The position numbers and the translations under genes are program-made. From Pseudomonadota bacterium (lineage in GTDB: Bacteria; Pseudomonadota; Gammaproteobacteria; Xanthomonadales; Rhodanobacteraceae): a stretch of DNA of 64,000 nt. Under the pieces are notes generated by a model, which was not told the DNA's origin, made no database searches, and worked only from the letters and a program-made list of their open reading frames with translations. The stretch is taken from NCBI GenBank assembly GCA_018241365.1, contig JAFEDX010000198.1:51693-115692 (forward strand), written 5' to 3'. This document shows, one piece after another, positions 58,257 through 64,000 of the stretch; the stretch's first letter is position 1; each line of letters opens with the position of its first letter.

Positions 58257-58540
58257 CCGTGCAAACTAGCGCAGCCATGCAGGCGAATCAATCGACCTGC
58301 GGGCCCCGGAGCTTGCAAGTTTTGGCGGCGGCAAGGAAAATTGCCGGCTCGCTGTGGTGGCTTGGCGAGCGCTTGCGCGATGCTGGTGGCATGGCGCAAG
58401 GATCGACCGGTGCGTTACGGATGACAAGGCAGGAGCAGCGGCAGCCGCGACCGGATGGTTGCAGTATCTGGCAACTGCAGTCGGGCCTTCCAGCCCTCCT
58501 ACGGCCAAAGAGGCAGGATGCCGGCAGGCGGGTGTCCCAA
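58257..58540. other. intergenic stretch before the tRNA-His locus
   Basis: No gene is seen. It holds one GTAGGAG-type REP unit, read on the minus strand (58482-58502), and a GGCA-GGA-TGCC hairpin (58512-58522). The rest shows no feature I can name. Confidence 0.5.
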
Positions 58541-58587
58541 GGATGGTTGACCGAAAACATTTCAATGGTGGATGTAGCTCAGCTGGT
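58541..58587 (+). repeat. 47-bp direct repeat, copy 1, with 20-nt tRNA-His 5' fragment
   Basis: The sequence from GGATGGTTGACC to CTCAGCTGGT is identical to 58674-58720. Its last 20 nt (58568-58587) are the first 20 nt of tRNA-His. After the D loop the sequence departs into a hairpin module, so this copy is not a tRNA. Confidence 0.9.
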
Positions 58588-58673
58588 CGAATGCCGAGCG
58601 CCTGCGACAGTCCGGTGGACTGTCGCGCGAGTCATGAGGAGGAGGCATGGATGCCGACTGGAGAGTGCACCAT
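58588..58673. repeat. hairpin module between the two tRNA-His 5' copies
   Basis: It holds GACAGTCC-GGT-GGACTGTC (8-bp perfect stem, near 58606-58624), then CGCGAG, GGCAT-GG-ATGCC (58644-58655) and CCAT-GG-ATGG (58670-58679, entering the second repeat copy). Its layout is like that of the modules after the broken tRNA-Ser copies. Confidence 0.65.
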
Positions 58674-58699
58674 GGATGGTTGACCGAAAACATTTCAAT

Positions 58700-58777
58700 G
58701 GTGGATGTAGCTCAGCTGGTTAGAGTCCCGGATTGTGATTCCGGTTGTCGTGGGTTCGAGTCCCATCATCCACCCCA
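58700..58777 (+). tRNA. tRNA-His (GUG)
   Basis: This is an intact tRNA. The acceptor stem is GTGGATG / CATCCAC, with an extra G at -1 (58700) facing discriminator C73, the histidine identity pair. The anticodon loop ATTGTGA gives GTG. CCA is encoded and a run of six T follows, probably the terminator. Its 5' 20 nt lie in the second copy of the 47-bp repeat (58674-58720). Confidence 0.96.
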
Positions 58778-58907
58778 TTTTTTGAGGATGTGGCAAATTC
58801 GGGATTGGTCGTGCCGATGGATGGCCCTCACCCCTTGCCCTCTCCCGCAGGCGGGCGAGGGGGAGTGATCGTCGCGCTGGCGCGCGACAGCTTCATTGAA
58901 TGAAGCG

Positions 58908-58934
58908 GAGTCCCATCATCCACCCCAGTTTTTG
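58908..58934 (+). pseudogene. tRNA-His 3' end fragment
   Basis: GAGTCCCATCATCCACCCCA plus a T run matches the 3' end of the intact tRNA-His and its flank (58758-58784) at 26 of 27 positions. No 5' part precedes it. The 123-bp segment between the two 3' ends holds a CCCTC-rich / GAGGG-rich pair near 58825-58864. Confidence 0.85.
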
Positions 58935-58951
58935 TACAATGCAGGGTTTGC

Positions 58952-59027
58952 GGGCCGTTAGCTCAGTTGGTAGAGCAGGAGACTCTTAATCTCTTGGTCG
59001 TAGGTTCGAGTCCTACACGGCCCACCA
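58952..59027 (+). tRNA. tRNA-Lys (CUU)
   Basis: This is an intact 76-nt tRNA. The acceptor stem is GGGCCGT / ACGGCCC, the D arm GCTCAGTTGGTAGAGC, the anticodon loop CTCTTAA (CTT), and the T arm GTAGG-TTCGAGT-CCTAC. CCA is encoded. It closely resembles E. coli tRNA-Lys. Confidence 0.95.
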
Positions 59028-59063
59028 TTCCGGTCAACGCGCACCGTGGCGTCCGGCGGGATT

Positions 59064-59148
59064 GCGAAAGTGGCGGAACTGGCAGACGCGCTGGATTTAG
59101 GTTCCAGTGGGGCAACCCGTGCGGGTTCGAGTCCCGCCTTTCGCACCA
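59064..59148 (+). tRNA. tRNA-Leu (UAG)
   Basis: This is an intact 85-nt class II tRNA. The acceptor stem is GCGAAAG / CTTTCGC, and the anticodon loop TTTAGGT gives TAG. The variable arm has a leucine-type stem, the T arm is GCGGG-TTCGAGT-CCCGC, and CCA is encoded. It is 120 nt before tig. Confidence 0.95.
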
Positions 59149-59268
59149 CGGAGTTCCTGGCCAGGATCGGCCGGGCACAGACCCGCGCAAGGATGGCAGC
59201 CATGACATGTCGCACCGCGCGGCGGCAAGCTACACATCGCGCAATGTACTCAGGAGTTCCTCAACGCC

Positions 59269-60576
59269 ATGCAAGTGTCCCTGGAAAGCGTCGGCAAGCT
59301 TGAGCGCAAGCTGACCGTCAAGTTTCCCGCCGAACAGTTCGAATCCAAGGTGCGCCAGCGCATTTCCGAACTGGGCCGCAACGTGCGCCTGAAGGGTTTC
59401 CGCCCGGGCAAGGTGCCGGCCAAGGTCATCGAACAACGGTTTGGCGAACAGGTCCGGGGCGAAGCTTTGTCGGACCTGATCGGCAGCACCTTCCGCGAAG
59501 CCGTGCAGCAGCAGAACCTGCAACCGGTCGCGAATCCCAGCATCGACACCGATGGCAAGCCCCAAGATGGCGAAATCGCCTACACCGCGACTTTCGAGGT
59601 GATGCCGGAACTGCCGACGGTGGACGTCGCGATCCTGAAGATCGACCGTCCCAAGTCGGAAGTCGGTGAAGCCGACGTGGACAACATGATCGAAACCCTG
59701 CGCGTGCAGCGCCGGGTGTTCGAGAAGGCCGAGCGCGCGGCGGCCGATGGTGACATGGTGATCGTCGATTATGCCGCGCAGGCCGAGGGCTTCCGGCATC
59801 CCGCCGAAGGTCGTGAACGCGCCGCCACGGTGCTGGGTGGCAATACCGCACTGGCAGCCTTCGATGACGCGCTCAAGGGCCACAAGGCGGGCGACGAACT
59901 GACGTTCGACGTGACGTTTCCGCCGACCTTCCCGATCCCGCAACTTGCCGCGAGGCAAGCCAGGGTCGAGCTGCGCATCGGCGAGGTGCAGGAGCCCAGG
60001 ACCCCCGCGGTGGATGAAGCGTTCATCCGCAACTTCGGCATTGCCGACGGCACCGTGGAGACGTTCCGCAAGGAAGTCCGCGCGAACCTGGAGCGTGAAC
60101 TCGACAACGCCCTGCGTGCGCGTCTGCGCAACGAAGTGGGCAGCAAGCTCGCTGCGACCTATGCCGACGTCGAGGTGCCCAAGGTGCTGGAACGGGCGGA
60201 AGCCGAATCGCTGGTCCGCGCCGCGATGCCGAATCTTGCCGGCGGGCAGGCGTTGCCACCTGCGGCGCTGGAAGCCGCGCAACCCATCGCGCACCAGCGC
60301 GTGATCGCCGGCCTGCTGCTGCGCCAGATCGCGCAGAGCAACAACCTGCGGGTGGACAATCGCAAGGTGACCGAGCGGATCGCCAAGATCGCCTCGACCT
60401 ACGAGGAACCCGAGCAGGTCGTTGAACTCTATCGCGCCAACCCCCAGATGATGGAGAACGTGCGTACCTCCGTGCTCGAGGACCAGGTTTCCGAATGGGT
60501 GGCCGACCATGCGGATACCACCGAAGTGGCCCTGAGCTTCGACGAGGTCATGCACCCGCAGAACACCGCGGCTTGA
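59269..60576 (+). CDS. tig: trigger factor
   Basis: This is the ribosome-bound chaperone and peptidyl-prolyl isomerase, 435 residues. The ribosome-docking loop is GFRPGKVPAKVIEQRFG (near residue 45). The PPIase (FKBP-like) domain spans ~160-240 (ADGDMVIVDYAAQAEGF ... LGGNTALAAFDDALKGHKAG). The C-terminal arms form the chaperone cradle. ATG 59269 follows CAGGAG. The order tig-clpP-clpX is conserved. Confidence 0.96.
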   Translation: MQVSLESVGKLERKLTVKFPAEQFESKVRQRISELGRNVRLKGFRPGKVPAKVIEQRFGEQVRGEALSDLIGSTFREAVQQQNLQPVANPSIDTDGKPQDGEIAYTATFEVMPELPTVDVAILKIDRPKSEVGEADVDNMIETLRVQRRVFEKAERAAADGDMVIVDYAAQAEGFRHPAEGRERAATVLGGNTALAAFDDALKGHKAGDELTFDVTFPPTFPIPQLAARQARVELRIGEVQEPRTPAVDEAFIRNFGIADGTVETFRKEVRANLERELDNALRARLRNEVGSKLAATYADVEVPKVLERAEAESLVRAAMPNLAGGQALPPAALEAAQPIAHQRVIAGLLLRQIAQSNNLRVDNRKVTERIAKIASTYEEPEQVVELYRANPQMMENVRTSVLEDQVSEWVADHADTTEVALSFDEVMHPQNTAA

Positions 60577-60612
60577 CGCAAGGCGGCCCGCCGCCTCCAT
60601 CTGGAGAACACC

Positions 60613-61251
60613 ATGCAGCGCCAAACCAACCAGGAAGTCCGGAACCTCAACCTGGTGCCCATCGTCGTCGAGCAGACCGCGCGCGGCGAGCGTTCCTTCG
60701 ACATCTATTCGCGCCTGCTGAAGGAACGCATCATCTTCCTGGTGGGTCCGATCGACGACAACGTCGCCAACCTGGTCGTGGCCCAGATGCTGTTCCTGGA
60801 ATCGGAGAATCCCGAGAAGGACATCCAGTTCTACATCAACAGCCCGGGCGGCGTGGTTTCCGCAGGACTCGCGATCTACGACACCATGCAGTTCGTGAAA
60901 CCCGACATCAGCACCATGTGCGTGGGCCAGGCGTGCAGTGCGGCCTCGTTGCTGCTGATGGCCGGAACCAAGGGCAAGCGACTGGCGCTGCCGAATTCAC
61001 GGATCATGATCCACCAGCCGTCCGGTGGCGCCCAGGGCCAGGCCACCGACATCGAGATCCACGCGAAGGAGATCCTGTACCTGCGTGGACGCCTCAACGA
61101 GATCTACGCCCAGCACACCGGCAAGACCGTCGAACAGATCGCCCACGACATGGAGCGCGACCGCTTCATGAGCGCAGGCGAGGCCAGGGACTACGGCCTG
61201 ATCGACACGGTGTTCGAACGCCGTCCGGACGAAACGGTCAAATCGGCTTGA
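60613..61251 (+). CDS. clpP: ATP-dependent Clp protease proteolytic subunit
   Basis: This is a 212-residue serine protease forming the tetradecameric chamber. The triad is S109 ([13 protein letters not shown]), H134 ([10 protein letters not shown]) and D183 ([11 protein letters not shown]), at positions equivalent to E. coli precursor 111/136/185. The oligomer-contact motif [16 protein letters not shown] is intact. It lies 36 nt after tig and is followed by clpX. Confidence 0.97.
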   Translation: MQRQTNQEVRNLNLVPIVVEQTARGERSFDIYSRLLKERIIFLVGPIDDNVANLVVAQMLFLESENPEKDIQFYINSPGGVVSAGLAIYDTMQFVKPDISTMCVGQACSAASLLLMAGTKGKRLALPNSRIMIHQPSGGAQGQATDIEIHAKEILYLRGRLNEIYAQHTGKTVEQIAHDMERDRFMSAGEARDYGLIDTVFERRPDETVKSA

Positions 61252-61335
61252 GACAGCGGTCGCAACTTCACGATTTTCAACCAGTTTTCTTTCCACTTTG
61301 GGATTCCGAACAGTACCGGAACGCCGGTTTGGCTG

Positions 61336-61344
61336 TGCTATGCT
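61336..61344 (+). promoter_or_regulatory. possible extended -10 promoter for clpX
   Basis: TGC-TATGCT at 61336-61344 fits an extended -10 element (TGn plus -10 hexamer) about 60 nt before clpX. No convincing -35 is seen. The rest of the 152-bp clpP-clpX gap is AT-richer than its surroundings but holds no gene. Confidence 0.3.
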
Positions 61345-61403
61345 GCGGCCGGAATCGGAGCTTCAACCATGATGCATCGCATGACTGATCGACGGAGCGC
61401 GCA

Positions 61404-62696
61404 ATGAGCGAGGACCGGCCGGGCCGCGGCAATGAAGGCGGCAAGATCCTGTACTGCTCGTTCTGCGGCAAGAGCCAGCACGAGGTCCGCAAGTTGATCG
61501 CGGGCCCGTCGGTGTTCATCTGCGACGAATGCGTCGAGCTGTGCAACGACATCATCCGCGAGGAACTGGAAGAGAAGGCCGCATCGGGCCATACCCAGTT
61601 GCCCAAGCCGCGCGAGATCATGGAAACGCTCGACCAGTACGTGATCGGGCAGACCCGTGCCAAGAAGGCGCTGGCGGTGGCGGTGTACAACCACTACAAG
61701 CGCATGGAGTCGCGGGCCAAGAAGGACGACATCGAGCTCGCGAAATCCAACATCCTGCTGATCGGCCCGACCGGCTGCGGCAAGACGCTGTTGGCAGAAA
61801 CGCTGGCGCGGTTGCTCAACGTGCCGTTCACCATCGCCGACGCGACCACGCTCACCGAAGCGGGGTACGTGGGCGAGGACGTCGAGAACATCATCCAGAA
61901 GTTGCTGCAGAAATGCGACTACGACGTCGAGAAGGCGCAGACCGGCATCGTCTACATCGACGAAATCGACAAGATCTCGCGCAAGAGCGAGAACCCGTCG
62001 ATCACCCGCGACGTGTCGGGTGAAGGCGTGCAACAGGCGCTGCTGAAGCTGATCGAGGGCACCATCGCTTCGGTGCCGCCGCAGGGCGGGCGCAAGCATC
62101 CGCAGCAGGAATTCCTGCAGGTTGATACCCGCAACATCCTGTTCATCTGTGGCGGCGCGTTCTCCGGCCTCGACAAGGTGATCCAGCAGCGTTCGGAAAC
62201 CACCGGCATCGGTTTCTCGGCCGAGATCCGCAGCAAGCAGCGCAAGCAGAACGTCGGCACCCTGCTGGCCAATGTCGAGCCGGAAGACCTGGTCAAGTAC
62301 GGCCTGATCCCGGAATTCGTCGGACGGCTGCCGGTCGTGGCCACACTGGACGAACTGGACGAGCCCGCGCTGGTCAAGATCCTCACCGAACCCAGGAATG
62401 CGATCACGAAGCAGTTCAAGAAGATGTTCGACATGGAGAATGTCGAGATCGAGTTCCGGCCGGATGCCTTGAATGCGATCGCCAAGCGCGCGATCAAGCG
62501 CAAGACCGGGGCGCGCGGCCTGCGCACCATCCTCGAAAGCGTGCTGCTGGACACCATGTACGAGCTGCCGTCGCTGGAACACGTCAGCAAGGTCGTGGTG
62601 GACGAGGCTGTCATCAACGGGCAGGCCGAGCCCTACCTGATTTATCGCGGCAACCTGCAGCAGCAGCGCGTGGCAGGCGAGGGTGACGCTGCCTGA
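61404..62696 (+). CDS. clpX: ATP-dependent Clp protease ATP-binding subunit ClpX
   Basis: This is a 430-residue AAA+ unfoldase that feeds substrates to ClpP. The N-terminal zinc-binding domain has [11 protein letters not shown] and [10 protein letters not shown]. Walker A is GPTGCGKT and Walker B is VYIDEIDKI; the pore loop is GYVGED. The ClpP-binding IGF-type loop is seen as [12 protein letters not shown]. In many Xanthomonadales lon comes next; here the next genes are convergent sufE-cysS. Confidence 0.97.
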   Translation: MSEDRPGRGNEGGKILYCSFCGKSQHEVRKLIAGPSVFICDECVELCNDIIREELEEKAASGHTQLPKPREIMETLDQYVIGQTRAKKALAVAVYNHYKRMESRAKKDDIELAKSNILLIGPTGCGKTLLAETLARLLNVPFTIADATTLTEAGYVGEDVENIIQKLLQKCDYDVEKAQTGIVYIDEIDKISRKSENPSITRDVSGEGVQQALLKLIEGTIASVPPQGGRKHPQQEFLQVDTRNILFICGGAFSGLDKVIQQRSETTGIGFSAEIRSKQRKQNVGTLLANVEPEDLVKYGLIPEFVGRLPVVATLDELDEPALVKILTEPRNAITKQFKKMFDMENVEIEFRPDALNAIAKRAIKRKTGARGLRTILESVLLDTMYELPSLEHVSKVVVDEAVINGQAEPYLIYRGNLQQQRVAGEGDAA

Positions 62697-62772
62697 GCGG
62701 GGCGTCGTCGTTCCTGACCGTTTGCGAACGGCCTGCGACGTGATTTGAGCCGGTCCCGCGGCGTGAACCTGC

Positions 62773-63204
62773 CTACTTCTGGTGCGCCAACACGCGTTCT
62801 GCGTGTGCCTTGATCGTCTTGACCATCGACGCCAAGCCATTCGAACGGGTGGGCGAAAGGTGCTTGCCCAAGCCGATTGCGTTGATGAATTCGGGGCTGG
62901 TGTCGAGGATTTCGCGCGCGCTGCGCCCCGAATACACCCGCAGCAGCAGTGCGACCAGGCCGGACACGATCGCCGAATCGCTGGCGGCGCGCATGTCGAG
63001 CTTGCCGGCGTCGCCCGATACCACGATCCACACCTGTGACTGGCAGCCGTCGACCTTGTTGGCGTCGATCATCTCCGCTTCCGGTAGCGGCGGCAGCTTG
63101 CGGCCCACGTCGATCAGGTACTGGTAGCGCCCGGTCCAGTCGTCGAAGAAATCGAATTCCTCGATGATGTCCTGCTGTGCGGCCTGGATGTTGAGATCGT
63201 TCAT
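62773..63204 (-). CDS. sufE: cysteine desulfuration protein SufE
   Basis: This is a 143-residue SufE/CsdE family protein that accepts sulfur from a cysteine desulfurase. The sulfur-accepting Cys54 lies in KVDGCQSQVW, the family motif. The C-terminal part has DSAIVSGLVALLLRVYSG and GLGKHLSPTRSNGL. The ATG at 63204 overlaps the cysS stop by one base (TGATG), so the two are coupled. The desulfurase partner (SufS) is not in the window. Confidence 0.93.
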   Translation of the reverse strand: MNDLNIQAAQQDIIEEFDFFDDWTGRYQYLIDVGRKLPPLPEAEMIDANKVDGCQSQVWIVVSGDAGKLDMRAASDSAIVSGLVALLLRVYSGRSAREILDTSPEFINAIGLGKHLSPTRSNGLASMVKTIKAHAERVLAHQK

Positions 63205-64000
63205 CAGTTGGCAATTTTCCAGCGGGTGCCCTGCGGACCGTCCTCGATCGCGACGCCCATGGCTGCGAGTTCGTCGCGGATGGCATCGGCGCGGGCGAAG
63301 TCGCGCGCGACGCGTGCGGAACGGCGCGCCTCGATCAGGCTTTCCACCCTGGCGCCGTCGATATCGCTGCTGCCTGCCCGCTGGAACCAGGTCGCGGGAT
63401 CCTGTTGCAGCAAGCCAAGCATTGTGCCCGCCCCGAGCAACTGCGCCTTGAGGCGGGTCAGTTCCACGCGTTCGGATTCCCCGATCCGGTTCGGTCCGAG
63501 CGCGAGGATTTGTCGCGCGGATGCGGCGGTCTGGTTGATGATCGCAAGTGCAGTCGGGGTGTTCAGGTCGTCTTCGAGCGCGGCGTTGATGGCGTCCGGC
63601 ACCTCGGGCTCGGCATCGAACGGCGCAAGCTCGCGCAGCGTTCCGTACAGCCGGTCCAGGGTTGCAATGCTTTGCTCGATCAGCGACTCCGACCAATCCA
63701 GCGGCTGGCGGTAGTGCGCGCTGAGCAGGGCGTAACGCAGCGCCTCGGGTGGATGCTGCGCGAGCAAGGCATGCAGTTGTTTCACGTTGCCGACCGACTT
63801 GCTCATCTTGGCGCCATCGAAGGTGAGCATGCCGTTGTGCAGCCAGAAGCGCGCGAAGGTCTTGCCGCCGTGTGCGCAAGTGGATTGCGCGATTTCGTTC
63901 TCGTGGTGCGGGAACACCAGGTCCACGCCGCCGGCATGGATGTCGATGGTTTCGCCGAGGTGCGTCGCCGCCATGGCCGAGCACTCGATGTGCCAGCCGG
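63204..64000 (-). CDS. cysS: cysteinyl-tRNA synthetase, C-terminal part (5' end outside window)
   Basis: The gene reads in from the right edge; about 265 residues are visible. The first codons give [10 protein letters not shown], including a zinc-binding Cys. [15 protein letters not shown] then supplies further zinc/active-site residues. KMSKS appears as [10 protein letters not shown], and the C-terminal anticodon domain is complete. The stop overlaps sufE. HIGH lies outside the window. Confidence 0.96.
   Translation of the reverse strand, partial: GWHIECSAMAATHLGETIDIHAGGVDLVFPHHENEIAQSTCAHGGKTFARFWLHNGMLTFDGAKMSKSVGNVKQLHALLAQHPPEALRYALLSAHYRQPLDWSESLIEQSIATLDRLYGTLRELAPFDAEPEVPDAINAALEDDLNTPTALAIINQTAASARQILALGPNRIGESERVELTRLKAQLLGAGTMLGLLQQDPATWFQRAGSSDIDGARVESLIEARRSARVARDFARADAIRDELAAMGVAIEDGPQGTRWKIAN

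Noticed and set aside
58958..59215. Minus-strand frames across tRNA-Lys and tRNA-Leu
   Set aside because: They are antisense readings of tRNA genes (RTRTYDQEIKS type strings), a common annotation artefact.

Overview
The window is a dense, GC-rich (about two thirds G+C by eye) chromosomal segment of a gammaproteobacterium. The gene set fits the order Xanthomonadales (Lysobacterales), most likely family Rhodanobacteraceae: rpsF-rpsR-rplI without priB, lptE-holA-nadD-rsfS-rlmH-maf-rng-yhdP-tldD, darP next to pmbA, tig-clpP-clpX, and many small intergenic hairpin repeats starting GTAGGAG. This placement comes from gene content and is inference. No integrase, transposase, plasmid gene or CRISPR array was seen.

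Layout. 1-14.6 kb: the end of ileS, an atypical SDR with an APC permease, a MalM-like lipoprotein, asnS, an IscA-type Fe-S carrier, the rpsF-rpsR-rplI operon, ftsK, lolA, rarA and a small exported protein. 14.8-16.9 kb: serS, which carries an unusual internal insertion, then three broken tRNA-Ser copies before one intact tRNA-Ser(UGA). 16.9-30.7 kb: a YdeP-type molybdoenzyme, azoR divergent from a LysR regulator, a methionine-type aminotransferase with an omega-amidase, rhlE, a DUF502 membrane protein with thpR, an ECF sigma factor with a membrane partner, and two tandem S10 serine carboxypeptidases. 30.7-37.6 kb: a degenerate protein kinase fused to an FGE/sulfatase-modifying-factor-like domain, a channel-like membrane protein, cnoX, an exported amidohydrolase, an alpha/beta hydrolase lipoprotein and a PhnB-like protein. 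37.8-54.6 kb: the housekeeping run leuS, lptE, holA, nadD, rsfS, rlmH, maf, rng, yhdP, tldD, darP (opposite strand) and pmbA. 54.7-58.3 kb: a DUF1800/DUF1501 pair, a DUF4870 protein and xseB. 58.5-64 kb: tRNA-His (with partial copies on both sides), tRNA-Lys, tRNA-Leu, tig, clpP, clpX, sufE and the start-truncated cysS.

Themes. Protein synthesis is heavily represented: four aminoacyl-tRNA synthetases wholly or partly (Ile, Asn, Ser, Leu) plus Cys at the edge, ribosomal proteins, ribosome maturation (rsfS, rlmH, darP, rng) and tRNAs. Envelope work (lolA, lptE, yhdP, ftsK) and proteostasis (tig, clpP, clpX, cnoX) follow.

The most unusual material is mainly non-coding. (1) Two long inverted-repeat elements begin in the stop codons of leuS and rsfS; they share a core but have different, internally matched arms. 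(2) tRNA genes are flanked by truncated tRNA pieces joined to small hairpin modules whose loops carry GGATG. (3) A roughly 760-bp hairpin mosaic separates rng and yhdP. (4) In coding sequence, SerRS has a ~54-residue in-frame insertion of clearly lower GC, LeuRS has an N-terminal 15-bp tandem repeat, and the kinase-FGE fusion has lost its catalytic aspartate.
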